From contig NC_083384.1 of the NCBI RefSeq assembly GCF_031755915.1, positions 31,539,001 to 31,603,000 on the forward strand: 64,000 bases of DNA, read 5' to 3'. The DNA is from Ziziphus jujuba (lineage: Eukaryota; Streptophyta; Magnoliopsida; Rosales; Rhamnaceae). Made by a program: the position numbers and the translations under genes. The notes below the pieces were generated by a model. The model was given only the letters and a program-made list of their open reading frames with translations, was not told where the DNA came from and ran no database searches. Below are positions 26,601 through 38,926 of this stretch, one piece after another; within the stretch, counting starts at the first letter, position 1, and every line of letters starts with the position of its first letter.

Positions 26601-29589
26601 TTGACACGCACTCAGTTCTTTCTGATTGCCTTCATCTGCAGCTTTGCTTACTATGTATTCCCTGGTTATCTCTTCCAAGTGCTAACCTCCTTCTCTTGGA
26701 TATGCTGGATATTCCCCAAATCCATACTGGCCCAACAACTTGGGTCGGGTTTATATGGGCTTGGAATTGGTGCTATTGGTCTCGACTGGTCCACCGTCTC
26801 TTCATACATTGGAAGCCCACTTGTTAGTCCATGGTTTGCCACCGCCAACATTGCCGCTGGATATTTCATTTTCATGTTTATTCTGACACCCATATTTTAT
26901 TGGTTGAACATCTACAAAGCCAAAACCTTTCCAATATTTTCCCGCAATCTATTCAAGTCAAACGGCCAAACGTATAATATTCCAGCCATCATTGATTCCA
27001 ATTTCCACATTGACATGGTTGCCTACGAGAAAGAAGGGCCACTTTATCTCAGTGTATCCTATGTAATTACTAATGGTGCTGGATTTGCTTCTCTTGCTGC
27101 CCTAATTGTACATGTTGCTCTCTTCCATGGAAGGTACTATCTTATCACTTTATTATCAACCACCAAGCTTTGACATAAAAAAACTATCTGTGTGTATTCA
27201 CCTAGTTTTTTTTTTTTTTTTTGAAATCTTGATTCTTTTATATATAGTATGTTTATATGACAAATGTTTATCTATTGGATACATCAACAGTTGTTACTTA
27301 TAATAAGGATTTACCTCTTAAATATACTTCATTAATATAGTAAAAAATAGGTTATTAGATAATTCTTGAATATATATGTATATATATATAGGGTGCGTTT
27401 CTTATATAAAAAGTTTTTAATAAATCTTTTTAACAAAAGATCTTCACTTTTAAATTTATTTGATCTAATAGAGAGTAGATTTATTCTCCATAAAGCCCTG
27501 AAAATTCTTATACTTATATCCAAACATTTTTTATTCTAAGTAAACATAAATGACACTTATTCACTATGCACAAATTAATTCTTTAAAACACATTTCTCTC
27601 TCCTCGTTTTTTTTTTTTTTTTTTTCCATATGCAAAACAAATCTATGAATGCTTTCTGGCTCGTTTAACCCCTCTTTCTTAAAAAAAATCTTTCTTGGTA
27701 AACTTCCTCAAATCTTAAACAATTTCAATTTTTTTCAATTAGATATTGTTAGGAAATATCACCTTGAATTAAGAGTACTAGCTCCATATATTGATCATTT
27801 ATCTGCATTTTATTTTATTTTTTGTTTTGGGTTTGGTTCTCTCTGTCTATACGTATAATATTTTAAAATGTAAATTTATGACAATTTACTTGCAAAATTA
27901 AATTATAGAGATTAATACAGTCCATTTAGCATTTAAAAAAGAAAACAAACACTCACCCATTGACCAAGTAGATTATGTTTTCTTTGAATAGAAAATAAAT
28001 AAATAAATAAATGAGGAGAGAGAAATGTGATTAGTGCATGGCAAATAAATATCATTTGCTTCACTTAAAAAAACAAATGTTAGGTTACGAGCATAGAATT
28101 TTGAAGGGTTTTAAGAAGAACAAATCAATACCATTAGATTAGATAAATTAAAAGGTGGGGATCATTTATTAAAAATTCTTGTATGGGAACCCTCCCCTAT
28201 TATTACATAAGGATGATGGTGAAGATTTTTTTTTTTCTTTTTTGTACAAAATAAATACAGAGAATTAAGGGAGCAAAGCAGATCAAGTTTTCAGGAGAAA
28301 ACAATAGACATACACACAAAACTAATGAGAAGGTACAAACAAGTGCCTGAGTGGTGGTTTTTGGTCATTCTTTTGCCCAGCATTGCAGCTTCCTTATTTG
28401 CTTGTCAGAAATTCAATGATCAGCTTCAGTTGCCTTGGTGGGGTCTTCTATTAGCCTGTGCTATTGGCTTTTTCTTCACCCTTCCAATGGGAATCATTAC
28501 TGCCATTACAAATCAAGTAAAACAGTTTCTTCTCATTTTTGCATTCAATATTGTACAAAATCATGTTATTTTATATGTTAAATAGACTTTGTTTCTGTTT
28601 TATCATTTTGTATTGCATTGATGTACAGGCACCACCCTTAACCACCATAACCCAGTACATCATAGGGTATATATACCCAGGATATCCTGTTGCCAATATG
28701 TTGTTCAGGGTTTATGGATCTATTAGCACTGTACAAGCCATCACTTTCTTGCACGACTTCAAGCTCGGTCATTATATGAAAATCCCTCCCAGAACCATGT
28801 TCATGGCACAGGTATATTGATCTCAATTCGCACAAGAATATTCCTCTACATTATATACATACGTACATACATATACATATATATATATATATATATACAT
28901 ATATCATAGAGATATCGTTCAGCAAATTAAGCTTAATTTGATGAGCTTATAATTAATTAACTAATTTTTTTGTGATTAATTAGATGTTTGGAACTCTCAT
29001 AGCTACCATTGTCTACTTGGGAACTGCATGGTGGCTGATGGAAACCATTCCTGACTTATGTGAGGATCCATCATCCATATGGACATGTCCCACTGACACT
29101 GTGTTTTATAATGGATCAGTCATATGGGGTTTAATCGGTCCTCAAAGGATCTTCGGGGACTTGGGGACTTATTCTGCCATCAATTGGTTCTTCTTAATAG
29201 GCGCTATAGCTCCCGTCCCTGTATGGTTAGCATCCAAGGTATTCCCAAAACAAGATTGGATTAGACTTGTCAACATGCCGGTGCTGATCGCAACCATGGC
29301 AGCAATGCCTCCGGCCACCGCGGTTAACATGTCCACTTGGATCATTGTGGGATTCCTGTCAGGGTTTGTGGTGTATAGGTATAAGCCGGATTGGTGGCGG
29401 CGACATAATTATGTACTTTCTGGTGCTCTTGATGCTGGCCTTGCCTTCATGGCGGTGCTATTGTATTTTGGTTTGGGCTTGGAAGGTGTTGGTCTCCATT
29501 GGTGGGGAAATGAGCTTGACGGGTGTCCCTTGGCTTCTTGTCCCACTGCCAAAGGGGTTGTGGTTGAAGGTTGCCCTGTTCACCACTGA
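23574..29589 (+). CDS. Oligopeptide transporter (OPT family, peptide clade), array copy C
   Basis: Seven exons: 23574-23613, 23753-24264, 24373-24470, 26564-27133, 28261-28516, 28629-28811 and 28984-29589. They total 2265 nt, a 754-aa protein. The NPG and KIPPR motifs and the [12 protein letters not shown] end are intact, and every exon from 3 on has the same length as in A and B. Introns 3 and 4 are 2.1 and 1.1 kb. Directly after the stop codon the 3' flank seen in B is missing and sequence resembling intron 3 of this family begins, so the 3' UTR and poly-A signal must be newly acquired. Otherwise it looks functional. Confidence 0.95.
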
Positions 29590-29926
29590 AGATGTAAATA
29601 ATGCTACTAACCAGCTCTTATGGAACTCAAAAACTGACTACTATAAAGGCGACGATACTTGCTATAACACTAGGCATCACATGTACGTAACAAAGCTTGA
29701 GATGCATTCAAATGCACAAACGCCAATACAAAACATCTCAAACTCCACCAAATTTCATTTTGATTTCAAGAGAAACAAAGTTTTCGCTCCTAAACTGACC
29801 AAATCCATATTAAGATGAAAGTTCCATAAAATAAAATAAATAAATAAATAAAAACTAAGAAATTTTTCAGTATTTTATTTCAGAAGAAGTTTTGAATGAG
29901 AGAAATAATTAATTTGCAATTAACAG
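29590..29926 (+). other. Deletion junction and intron-3 tail leading into OPT relic D
   Basis: From about 29640 to 29926 the sequence aligns to the ends of intron 3 in copies B (about 20281-20563) and C (about 26281-26563), including AGATGCATTCAAA, AAGTTCCATAAAATAAAATAA and the acceptor before exon 4. The preceding 40-50 bases (about 29598-29640) match neither a 3' flank nor an intron clearly, so the break lies there. Confidence 0.8.
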
Positions 29927-31222
29927 GGCTCTTCACGAGAAGGAAAAAAGGCAAAGAGGAGAGTTGACACGCACTCAGTTCTTTCTGATTGCCTTCATCT
30001 GCAGCTTTGCTTACTATGCATTCCCTGGCTATCTCTTCCAAATGCTAACCTCCCTCCCTTGGATATGCTGGATATTCCCCAAATCAATTCTGGCCCAACA
30101 ACTTGGGTCGGGTCTATATGGACTTGGAATTGGTACTATTGGGCTCGACTGGTCCACAATCTCCTCCTACCTCGGAAGCCCACTTGTGAGTCCATGGTCT
30201 GCCACTGCCAATGTTGCCGGGATATTTCTTTTTCATGTTTGTTACAACACCCATATTTTTTTGGTTGAACATCTACAAAGCCAAAACCTTTCCAATATTT
30301 TCCCGCAATCTATTCAAATCAAACGGCCAGAAGTATAACATTCCAGTCATCATTGATTCCAATTTCCACATTGACATGGTTGCCTACGAGAAAGAATGGC
30401 CACTTTATCTCGGCGTATTCTATGCAATTACTAATGGTGCTGGATTTGCTTCTCTTGCTGCCCTAGTTGTACACGTTGCTCTCTTCCATGGAAGGTACCA
30501 TCTTATAACTTTATTATCAACTACCAAGCTTTGACAAAAAAAAAAAAAAAACTAGTTATATGCATTCACATGTAATCGGTTTTTTTACGAGGGATTCTGA
30601 TTCAACTAAATATGGTATGTTTATGTGACAAATGTTTATATATATATTTACATCTGTAGTTAGTTTTTTTTTATGAAAGATCGTAATTTAATTAAATTTA
30701 ACATATTTATATAACAAGTGTTTATCTTCTAGTTGTATTAATAATTGTTATTTGTAATAGGAGCTTAGTACTTAAATATGTCTCATTAATGTATTAAGAG
30801 ATTCCTTATTAGAGAATTCTTGAGAATTCTTGAATAAATATACATATTATCATATAAGGATGACCATGAAGATTTTTTTATTTTTTTTTTGGTTGCAAAT
30901 TAAATACAGAGAAGTATGGGAGCAAAGCAGATCAACTTTTCAGGAGAAAACAATAGACATACACACAAAACTAATGAGAGGGTACAAACAAGTGCCTGAC
31001 TGGTGGTTTATGGTCATTCTTGTGCCTAGCATTGCAGCTTCCATATTTGCTTGTCAGAAATTCAATGATCAGCTTCAGTTGCCTTGGTGGGGTATTCTAT
31101 TAGCCTGTGCTATTGGTTTTTTCTTCACACTTCCAATAGGAATCATCAATGCCATTACGAATCAAGTAAAAGAGTTTCTTCTCATTTTTTTCATTCAATA
31201 TTTCACAAAATCATATTATTAT

Positions 31223-31253
<31 letters not shown>

Positions 31254-32230
31254 ACTCTCCATTGTTTAACTAGACTTTGATTCTGTTTAATCATTTTGTA
31301 ATGCATTAATGGACAGGCACCACACTAAACCATCATAACCCAGTACATTATGGGATATATATACCCAGGATATCCTGTTGCCAATATGTTGTTCAGGGTT
31401 TATGGATCTATTAGCACGGTACAGGCCATCACTTTCTTGCACGACTTCAAGCTCGGTCACTATATGAAAATCCCTCCCACAACGATGTTCATGGCACAGG
31501 TATTAATCTCAATTCCATAAGGACGTTCCTCTACATTTATATATATCATAGAGATATCGTTCAGCAAATTAAGCTTAATTTGATGAGCTTATAATTAATT
31601 AACTAATTTTTTTGTGATTAATTAGATTTTTGGAACTCTCATAGCTACCATTGTCTACTTGGGAACTGCATGGTGGCTGATGGAAACCATTCCTGACTTA
31701 TGTGAGGATCCATCATCCATATGGACATGTCCCACTGACACTGTGTTTTATAATGGATCGGTCATATGGGGTTTGATGGGTCCTCGAAGGATCTTCGGGG
31801 ACTCGGGGACTTATTCCGCCATCAATTGGTTCTTCTTAATGGGAGCTATAGCTCCGGTCCTCGTATGGGTAGCCTCCAAGGCATTCCCAAAACAAGATTG
31901 GATTAGACTTGTTAACATGCCGGTGCTGATTGCAACCATAGCAGCAATGCCTCCGGCCACTGCGGTTAACATATCCACTTGGATCATTGTGGGATTCCTG
32001 TCAGGATTTGTGGTTTATAGGTATTGGCCGGATTGGTGGGGCGACATAATTATGTACTTTCTGGTGCTCTTGATGCTGGCCTTGCCTTCATGGCGGTGCT
32101 ATTGTATTTTGGTTTGGGCTTAGAAGGTGTTGGTCTCCATTGGTGGGGAAATGAGCTTGATGGGTGTCCCTTAGCTTCTCGTCCCACTGCCAAAGGGGCT
32201 GCAGTTGAAGGTTGCCCTGTTCACCATTGA
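29927..32230 (+). pseudogene. Oligopeptide transporter relic, array copy D (5'-truncated, frameshifted)
   Basis: Only exons 4-7 remain: 29927-30494, 30910-31165, 31317-31499 and 31626-32230. Exon 4 is 568 nt instead of 570: two bases are lost near 30218 (before GGATATTTC), shifting the frame. Exon 7 is 605 nt instead of 606: one base is lost near 32038 (GGTGG/GGCGAC), shifting the frame again. The KIPPR motif reads KIPPT in exon 6, and the CPLASC cysteine reads R. Exons 1-3 and the promoter are absent. Exons 5 and 6 remain open and splice sites look intact, so the damage is recent. It cannot encode a full transporter. Confidence 0.93.
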
Positions 32231-33347
32231 AGATATGTATATTGGATCAGAAATATGGTAGTTTTGACGGTTTGTATATATACATACATACAGACAACAT
32301 ATATATACTTTTTCCTTTTTGTATTAATTGCGAGAATATTCAAAACATTGGCGATGGACCAAATTAATATTAATCAATTTTTGTGTAAACTCAAGAAAAA
32401 TGTATGCCTTACAAATCGAAAAACATTAATGACAGAACTTTTGGCTTCGAAAGAGTATTACTTGTAAATGCGGTTCTCATGTTATAGCATTTTTTTTTTT
32501 TTTTTTTTGGCTTTGAATGAAAAGGTTTTGCAGTTTAGCTAATAGAAGTAGTGTCAAATGCTTTGTTTCTACTCGGTTATTATTATTTATCATATAGTAA
32601 TCAAAATTTTATTTTCTAAAAGTGTTTTTTTTTCTTTTTTTTCTTTTTTTTTGGGCATGTGTATATAAAAAATATGATATTGATTGAAAATATATGGTTT
32701 AAATAAATAAAGAAGAAGTGGGCAATGTTTTTAAGAAAAAAATTTATATGTCAATGTTTCATTTGGGCACCTACAAGGGAAGCAAATTTTCAGTCCGAAC
32801 GGGTTTTTCCAATAAAAAAGAGTTTAATTTATGTAATTTTTAACTAGAATATTATGAGATTTTGTGATGTGGAAAAAAAAAATTAAAACTTTTGAATAAG
32901 TTCTAGAAAGAAGAAATACACATATCAATAGAAAATAATTTATTCTAAAAAGAAGAAAACAATTTTAATTATTTTCCAAATTAACAAAACAAATTCCTAA
33001 CAAAATAATGCTTTAAAATTAAAATACTGATTCCTACCAAAATTTTTAATTCAATAAAACTCAAACAAAATAGTATTACCAACGTATGCTTTCTACCCAA
33101 GAAAAAAAATAAAATAAAAATAAAAGTACACGTTTACTCGATAACAATACAAAATTAGAAATTCCCTCTTTTATCATAGACAGAGGCTCGCAGAGGGAGG
33201 GTTTAGGTCCAAACGGTGCGTTTCTTTCCTTTCAGCCTCCAATGCAACTGAAACTAAAAAAAAAAACCATTAGAAAAGAAGAAGAAGAAGAAGAAGAAGA
33301 AGTGAGAAAGAGAAATCTTGGGAAAAAAAACAGAGGAAAACCCAGTA
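32231..33347. other. OPT D 3' flank, spacer and MTA upstream region
   Basis: About 32325-32485 matches the 3' flank of OPT B. The middle is AT-rich without genes. Immediately before 33348 is a (GAA)n/purine-rich tract (about 33279-33303) that is likely 5' UTR of MTA. Confidence 0.6.
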
Positions 33348-36300
33348 ATGGAAACCCAATCGGACGGTAACAAAGAAACGGCGATATCTACGATCAAGGA
33401 TTTGCGTCAACAACTCCAATCTCGCGCTCAGTCTCAGCGAACCGCTCAGCTTGAGCTCCTCGCATCTCTCCAAGCCCAGCTGGTCCCCAACATAGTCTCC
33501 TCCATCGATCTCTCCCTCCAAGTTGTCTCTTCCTTCAACAACCGGCCTTTCGCTCCCACTCCTCCTCTTCCTCAGCCTAAACCCAACCCTAGAAAAACCC
33601 TTGAACCAAGCCGCGCTTTAACCCCTGAAACCCAAACAACCAAGCAACAACCTTTTGCTGAACCCAGACCCACCGATCCCAAGGCCCAGAATGCAAAACC
33701 GATTTCTGATTCAAACAACCCAGTTCGTCAACCGGATGCCGAACAATTCAGCCCCATTGATGAGAGTGGAAGCCCGTTATCGGTGGTTCGGTCAATGGTG
33801 GCGGTTTGCCTGCTGGAAAGGGTACCATTTTCGCCAATTGATTCATCGACGGTGTTGAGGAAGCTCGAGAACGACCAGACCGCAACGCCGGCTGAGAAGG
33901 CGGCTTTGCGTGAGGTAGGAGGCGAGTCGGGGGCTATATTGGCGGTGGAGATGGCGCTGAGGTCAATGGCGGAGGATAACCGTGGCGTGGAATTGGAGGA
34001 GTTTGTGGTGAGTGGAAAGTCTCGGGTTATGGTTTTGGCAATTGATAGGACTCAGCTGCTAAAGGAATTGCCTGAAAGCAGCGCGCAGTTTCAGCAGCAG
34101 GATTCAAGTATAAGTTTTGCTGATTGGAATGCCAATCAGAATCAAAATCAGAATCAGCAGCAAGTAGTAACTAGTGGAGTTGATATCAATGGTGGAGTGT
34201 TTGGAATGTCAGTGCCAGTTCCAAGGGCAATGCCGGACATATGGATGGGACCTAACGACCCCCACATGTCCGGGTTGCCGCCGATGTTTCCAGGGAGTGG
34301 ACCGCCGCCAGGTGCGTTGATGGGTCCGAGGGGTGGGCCTAGAGGAGGAGCTATGAGCATGATGGGGATGCCTAGGGGGATAGGTGTTCCTCCATTGCAT
34401 AGACCTCCAATGGGACCAAATTCGGGAATAGGAGGCAATGCAATGAAAATGAGCACTGAGGAGGATGATATGAAGGATCTTGAGGCATTGTTGAATAAGA
34501 AGTCTTTTAGAGAAATGCAAAAATCAAAAACTGGTGAGGAGCTGTTGGACCTCATCCACCGGCCCACTGCAAAGGAAACTGCTGTGGCTGCAAAGGTTTG
34601 TGATTATAAGGCCTTTCAGTTTAGTTATAGATGTATTAATTTGTATTGCTATCTTAATAATTGGTTGAACTGGTTCTTGCTGCTTTTGATCGTCCAGGTA
34701 AATTGAAAAATGCTATGTGAAAATTTTACAGTTTATAAGCTGCCTTATCCAAGTAATTATAGTATTGAATATAGTCTTCTCTCCTTTATAATCAAGAAAA
34801 CATTAGTACTTCAGAGTTTTGTTTGAAAATTTGAAAATATAGAGTTTTTGTCTACCGTTTTGTATTTTGAGTTTTTGTATAGAAACCGGTTATCCCTTGA
34901 TCTCCATGTATTGGAAGTAAAAAGTTATGAAGCTTTCAGTTTTTTTCCAATTCAAAGGGTGTTGGGATTTGCTTTTCTGTTGCGTTTGCTTTTACATGTA
35001 TTGGTATTCGTATGCTTTAATGTCTATACAATATCTTTGGCCCTCTCTTGCATCAGCTCCCATTTAATGTTAATAACCAACTATAATGATAATGCTATTG
35101 CTTTGGTTTTATTTTTGGTTTCAGTTTAAAACTAAAGGTGGTTCCCAATTGAAACACTACTGCTCGTCCCTAACGAAAGAAGATTGCCGACGACAATCTG
35201 GTTCGTTTATGGCGTGTGAGAAGGTCAGTAATAAATACATTACGTCTGGCTACTAGCTTTGTTTAGAAGTTCGAAAGATATATGCATTTGGAATTCTTAT
35301 TTTCTGAATTATGTTGTGATCATGATTACACCTGCTCATATTTATTATATCTATTTGTCTATGTATTTAAATTAGAAGAGGCATCACATATAAATGTTAT
35401 ATTCATTGAGATTCATTACATGCTTATGAAACAATGTGGATTTGAAAAAAATTCTTGATTTGAAGACATCTTGGGATTATTCTATTTTATTTTTTTTATT
35501 GGGATAGCAGCCTCGCTCACAATAATGCTATCATGAATTTGTCTTTACTTTTTGAGAAATGGTAATTTAATCTTCAAGTTTAATTATGTCTTTTAATGTT
35601 GTTTTGAGCTGTTTCCCATCTATCTTTTCATAATTTTCCTATTTGGTCGCCTCTTGATATGAGTATGTAATCTGAATCACAAACTTTCTGATTAGAACTT
35701 CGTTTCAGGTTCATTTTCGGCGAATCGTTGCTCCGCATACTGATATCAATTTAGGGGATTGTTCTTTTCTGGATACATGCCGTCATATGAAGGTGTGTTT
35801 TTCACTTTATGGTTATTTTATTTGGCTTTATGAGTGACATGTCAAATTACCATTTTAACATGGGGTACTAAGCTTGTCTCTTTTTATAGACTTGCAAGTA
35901 TGTTCATTATGAGCTCGATCCAACACCAGATGTATCACCCATGATGGGGGCTGCAGCTCTTGGACCTCCCAAATCACTGAAGCCTCAGCGTGCTGAATAT
36001 TGTTCAGAAGTGGAACTTGGTGAACCACAATGGATTAATTGTGATATCCGTACATTTAGAATGGACATTTTAGGGCAGTTTGGAGTCATAATGGCAGATC
36101 CACCATGGGATATTCATATGGAATTGCCATATGGGACAATGGCTGATGATGAAATGCGCAATCTTAATGTACCTGCACTGCAGACTGATGGTCTGATTTT
36201 TCTTTGGGTCACTGGACGAGCAATGGAGCTTGGACGTGAATGGTATGTACTGTTCTTGGTCATTTGTTGAATATAATAATCATAAACTATATTGTATTCT

Positions 36301-37311
36301 TCACTATAAGTCACTTCAAGATGCTTTAACAATACTTCATGTGAGTCTTCTTTAGTTTTAGCTTAAGTATCACTGTGCTTCTTGCAGTTTAGAACTTTGG
36401 GGGTACAAGCGTGTTGAAGAGATTATATGGGTGAAAACTAATCAACTTCAGCGGATAATCAGAACAGGGAGGACAGGCCATTGGCTGAATCATAGTAAGG
36501 AGCATTGCCTCGTTGGAATAAAGGGGAATCCAGAAGTAAACAGGAATATTGATACTGATGTCATAGTTGCTGAGGTCAGAGAGACAAGTCGTAAGCCAGA
36601 TGAGGTTAGCGGAATATACATCATATAATCTATAATTTCTAAAGCAAAATGATAGGTGTAAACTTTCCCTTTTCATGTATGAGGAGCTCACGAAAGAATT
36701 TTTCAATTCTGCTCGATGGTTATCTAATTATGTGTAAAAAGAATGTCAATTCTGGTTTACCAGACACAGTTTGAATTGATGCATGTATTCCTACAGATGT
36801 ATCCTATGCTAGAGAGAATTAGTCCCCGGACAAGGAAGCTGGAATTGTTTGCTCGAATGCACAACACTCATGCAGGGTAATCTTCTTAACCCATGGTTAT
36901 TATTCTTATATCAAATATCTTTACATTGTTTTTCTTGTTCACCTTTCTAATGTCTCAAATTGGGCATCACTTGAGGTTCCTATATTGAGCATGGCATTCA
37001 TGATTGCTTGTCGACTGTCTATCATCAGGTGGATGTCACTGGGGAACCAATTGCAAGGAGTACGACTGGTTGACGAAGGCCTGAGGGCAAGGTTCAAGGC
37101 TGCTTACCCAGATGTGGAGGTGCAGCCTGCATCCCCTCCCAGGGCTTCTGCTATGGAAGTAGACGCCGGTGCTGCTCCGATCAGGAGTCCATTTTCAGTA
37201 ACAGAACCAAAATCCTCGGCTACCCAATTCACAGATTCGGCAGCTCTAGGTGCAGCCTATGCTGCCTCTGAAGACAAGCCGATGCCTTCAGATGTTGATA
37301 TGGTTAACTAA
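33348..37311 (+). CDS. MTA: N6-adenosine mRNA methyltransferase catalytic subunit (MT-A70 / METTL3 type)
   Basis: Seven exons: 33348-34595, 35125-35223, 35709-35792, 35890-36242, 36388-36604, 36797-36876 and 37029-37311. They total 2364 nt, a 787-aa protein. The ATG at 33348 gives METQSD, matching the family start. N-terminal helices (residues 1-60), VLRKLENDQ and LLKELPES blocks are followed by a Gly/Met/Pro-rich disordered stretch and the [12 protein letters not shown] segment. Two CCCH zinc fingers span exons 2-4 ([18 protein letters not shown]). The catalytic DPPW lies at residues 547-550 (36097-36108), followed by the [21 protein letters not shown] block and the [19 protein letters not shown]-contact region. 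It is the SAM-dependent writer of m6A in mRNA, working in the nucleus with MTB and FIP37. It is longer than I would expect from the Arabidopsis protein, mainly in the disordered stretch. Confidence 0.97.
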
Positions 37312-38254
37312 TTTAGTTTGAAAGAGGTTCTATCATCATCATTTTTGTCCCATTTGTGTATTTAATTTCAATGGAACTAAAAAAAAAGAAAAAAAGAAAA
37401 AAGGGGTACAGTTTCAAGGGGCCAAAGTCGGGCTATCTGTGTATTATACATGAGTATTGATTAAGCATGTAAAATTTTATCTTTTGCCATGTTTAAGATG
37501 CTAGCTGGTTCTTTTGCTGCTGTTGATTTGTGTCACTTGTCGCTTTAGCTATTTCAGTTCCCGCTTTTCTATATAATTCTCTTTATCCATTTTAGCATGT
37601 TCTGATCTGAACTTTTGCCGACTTGATTTTGGGCATTTTATTTTGAATCTGTGATGGCGATAAGCAAAAATAAGTGCCCCACAGGGACTGCAGTGTCGGG
37701 AGCAACTTGCATATCCAACTGGCATACGAATATTTTAAGGGAAATCTTCCTTTTCCCAACTCAGTTACAGTGAGATGAGGCAGCTGTCCAACCAGAGTCT
37801 GCCAAGTCACACATAACGGACAGCAGGATTCATAATTTAATACCAGTGAAAGAGCTAGTCAAATTGCCATAATTCTCGGGCGTGCTTTGTTTTAGCTGTC
37901 GTTGTTCTTTTACTTGGAAAATGGTGTTTTCTTTTCTTAAAAAAGAGCAAAAAAGGAGGGACTTTATTTTTCGATTTACAGTTTTTGGTTTCTTTCTTTG
38001 AAATTCTAGATGCTTCAGTAGAAAACTTGCGGGATGAAAAAGATATGCAAAACCAAAAACTTGACAATATTGATTAAGATATTGAACACTTTGTTACATA
38101 TAATTGCTGAAAAATAATACAAATCCAGAAATCTCCATGTAAACCAATTATACTTTTTAGAATTCAAGAATGGAAGGGGAAAAAATCAATATTCAAAATG
38201 AGGAAAGGAAAAAAAATAATTTCTCAATTGGGTTCTGAATATTTATGTTCTTTT
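37312..38254. other. Convergent spacer between MTA and the phytocyanin gene
   Basis: Holds the 3' UTRs of MTA (+) and of the minus-strand phytocyanin gene. No other gene is seen. Confidence 0.6.
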
Positions 38255-38926
38255 TTACATGATGCCGCCAAGTAATGCACATACCATAAATCCAATAGCA
38301 GAAGCCATGAAAACTGGGAAATTGAGTGATGGTGAATAGGAAGGTGGTGCTGGGATTGTGCCGAAAACAGTTGGATAAGAAGGTGAGGTTTCTGGCATTG
38401 CACTGGGACCATATGAAGGAGAATATGCAGCGCTAGCATTCCCAACAGTAATGTATAACTTCTGCTTCTTTTCGCAATGGCCTGACTCTCCACTGGTGAA
38501 GAAAAATTGGCCCTCTGAAGTTATATTAAACAGAGAGTTTCCATTGTTCATGTACAAGATTGGATCTTTGAGGTTGCAGCTGTTATAGGATTGTGCTGTG
38601 ACTTGAATCACTGAATCTTGGCTTGGTGGGTATAAGAACACTACACAGGAAAAAACAAAATAAGCGAAGTACAAAAGCCAGATGAAGAAGCAAAAAGAAA
38701 AAGAAGACAGAAAATGCTTACAGAGAGAATCTCCGATCCTGAAAGTGTGGTATTTAGACCACTTGGCGTACACTTGAGGATTGGCAGAACTGGGTATTCC
38801 CCAAGAATCTAAATCTCCAACTTTGTATTGGTAGCAGAGGACTTGAGTTTGAACAAAGGCAAGGAACAGAAAAGCCAAACAGAAGCTGTTTTTAGGACTT
38901 CTAAGACTGGCCATCTTTAACTTCAT
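38255..38926 (-). CDS. Early-nodulin-like phytocyanin (ENODL), GPI-anchor type
   Basis: Two exons: 38926-38722 and 38640-38255, with an 81-bp intron, encoding 196 aa. Splicing restores the conserved run IGDSLLFLYPPSQDSVIQV. Without splicing the frame also stays open, so an unspliced product would gain 27 hydrophobic residues. An N-terminal signal peptide (about residues 12-31) is followed by the phytocyanin domain (YQYKVGDLDSWG... YNSCNLKDPI... SGHCEKKQKLYI). There is a Pro/Ser/Tyr-rich linker and a hydrophobic C-tail typical of GPI anchoring. The histidine expected after the FLY block is Asp (QDSV) and the cysteine expected before GHC is absent, so type-1 copper cannot be bound, as in most ENODLs. 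Likely a cell-surface arabinogalactan-like protein. Confidence 0.95.
   Translation of the reverse strand: MKLKMASLRSPKNSFCLAFLFLAFVQTQVLCYQYKVGDLDSWGIPSSANPQVYAKWSKYHTFRIGDSLCKHFLSSFSFCFFIWLLYFAYFVFSCVVFLYPPSQDSVIQVTAQSYNSCNLKDPILYMNNGNSLFNITSEGQFFFTSGESGHCEKKQKLYITVGNASAAYSPSYGPSAMPETSPSYPTVFGTIPAPPSYSPSLNFPVFMASAIGFMVCALLGGIM

Noticed and set aside
27390..28200. Possible transposon inside OPT C intron 4
   Set aside because: The intron is longer than in B, but no convincing inverted ends or target duplication could be found.
33318..33347. In-frame TTG extension before MTA
   Set aside because: Non-ATG start; the ATG at 33348 gives the METQSD start expected for the family.
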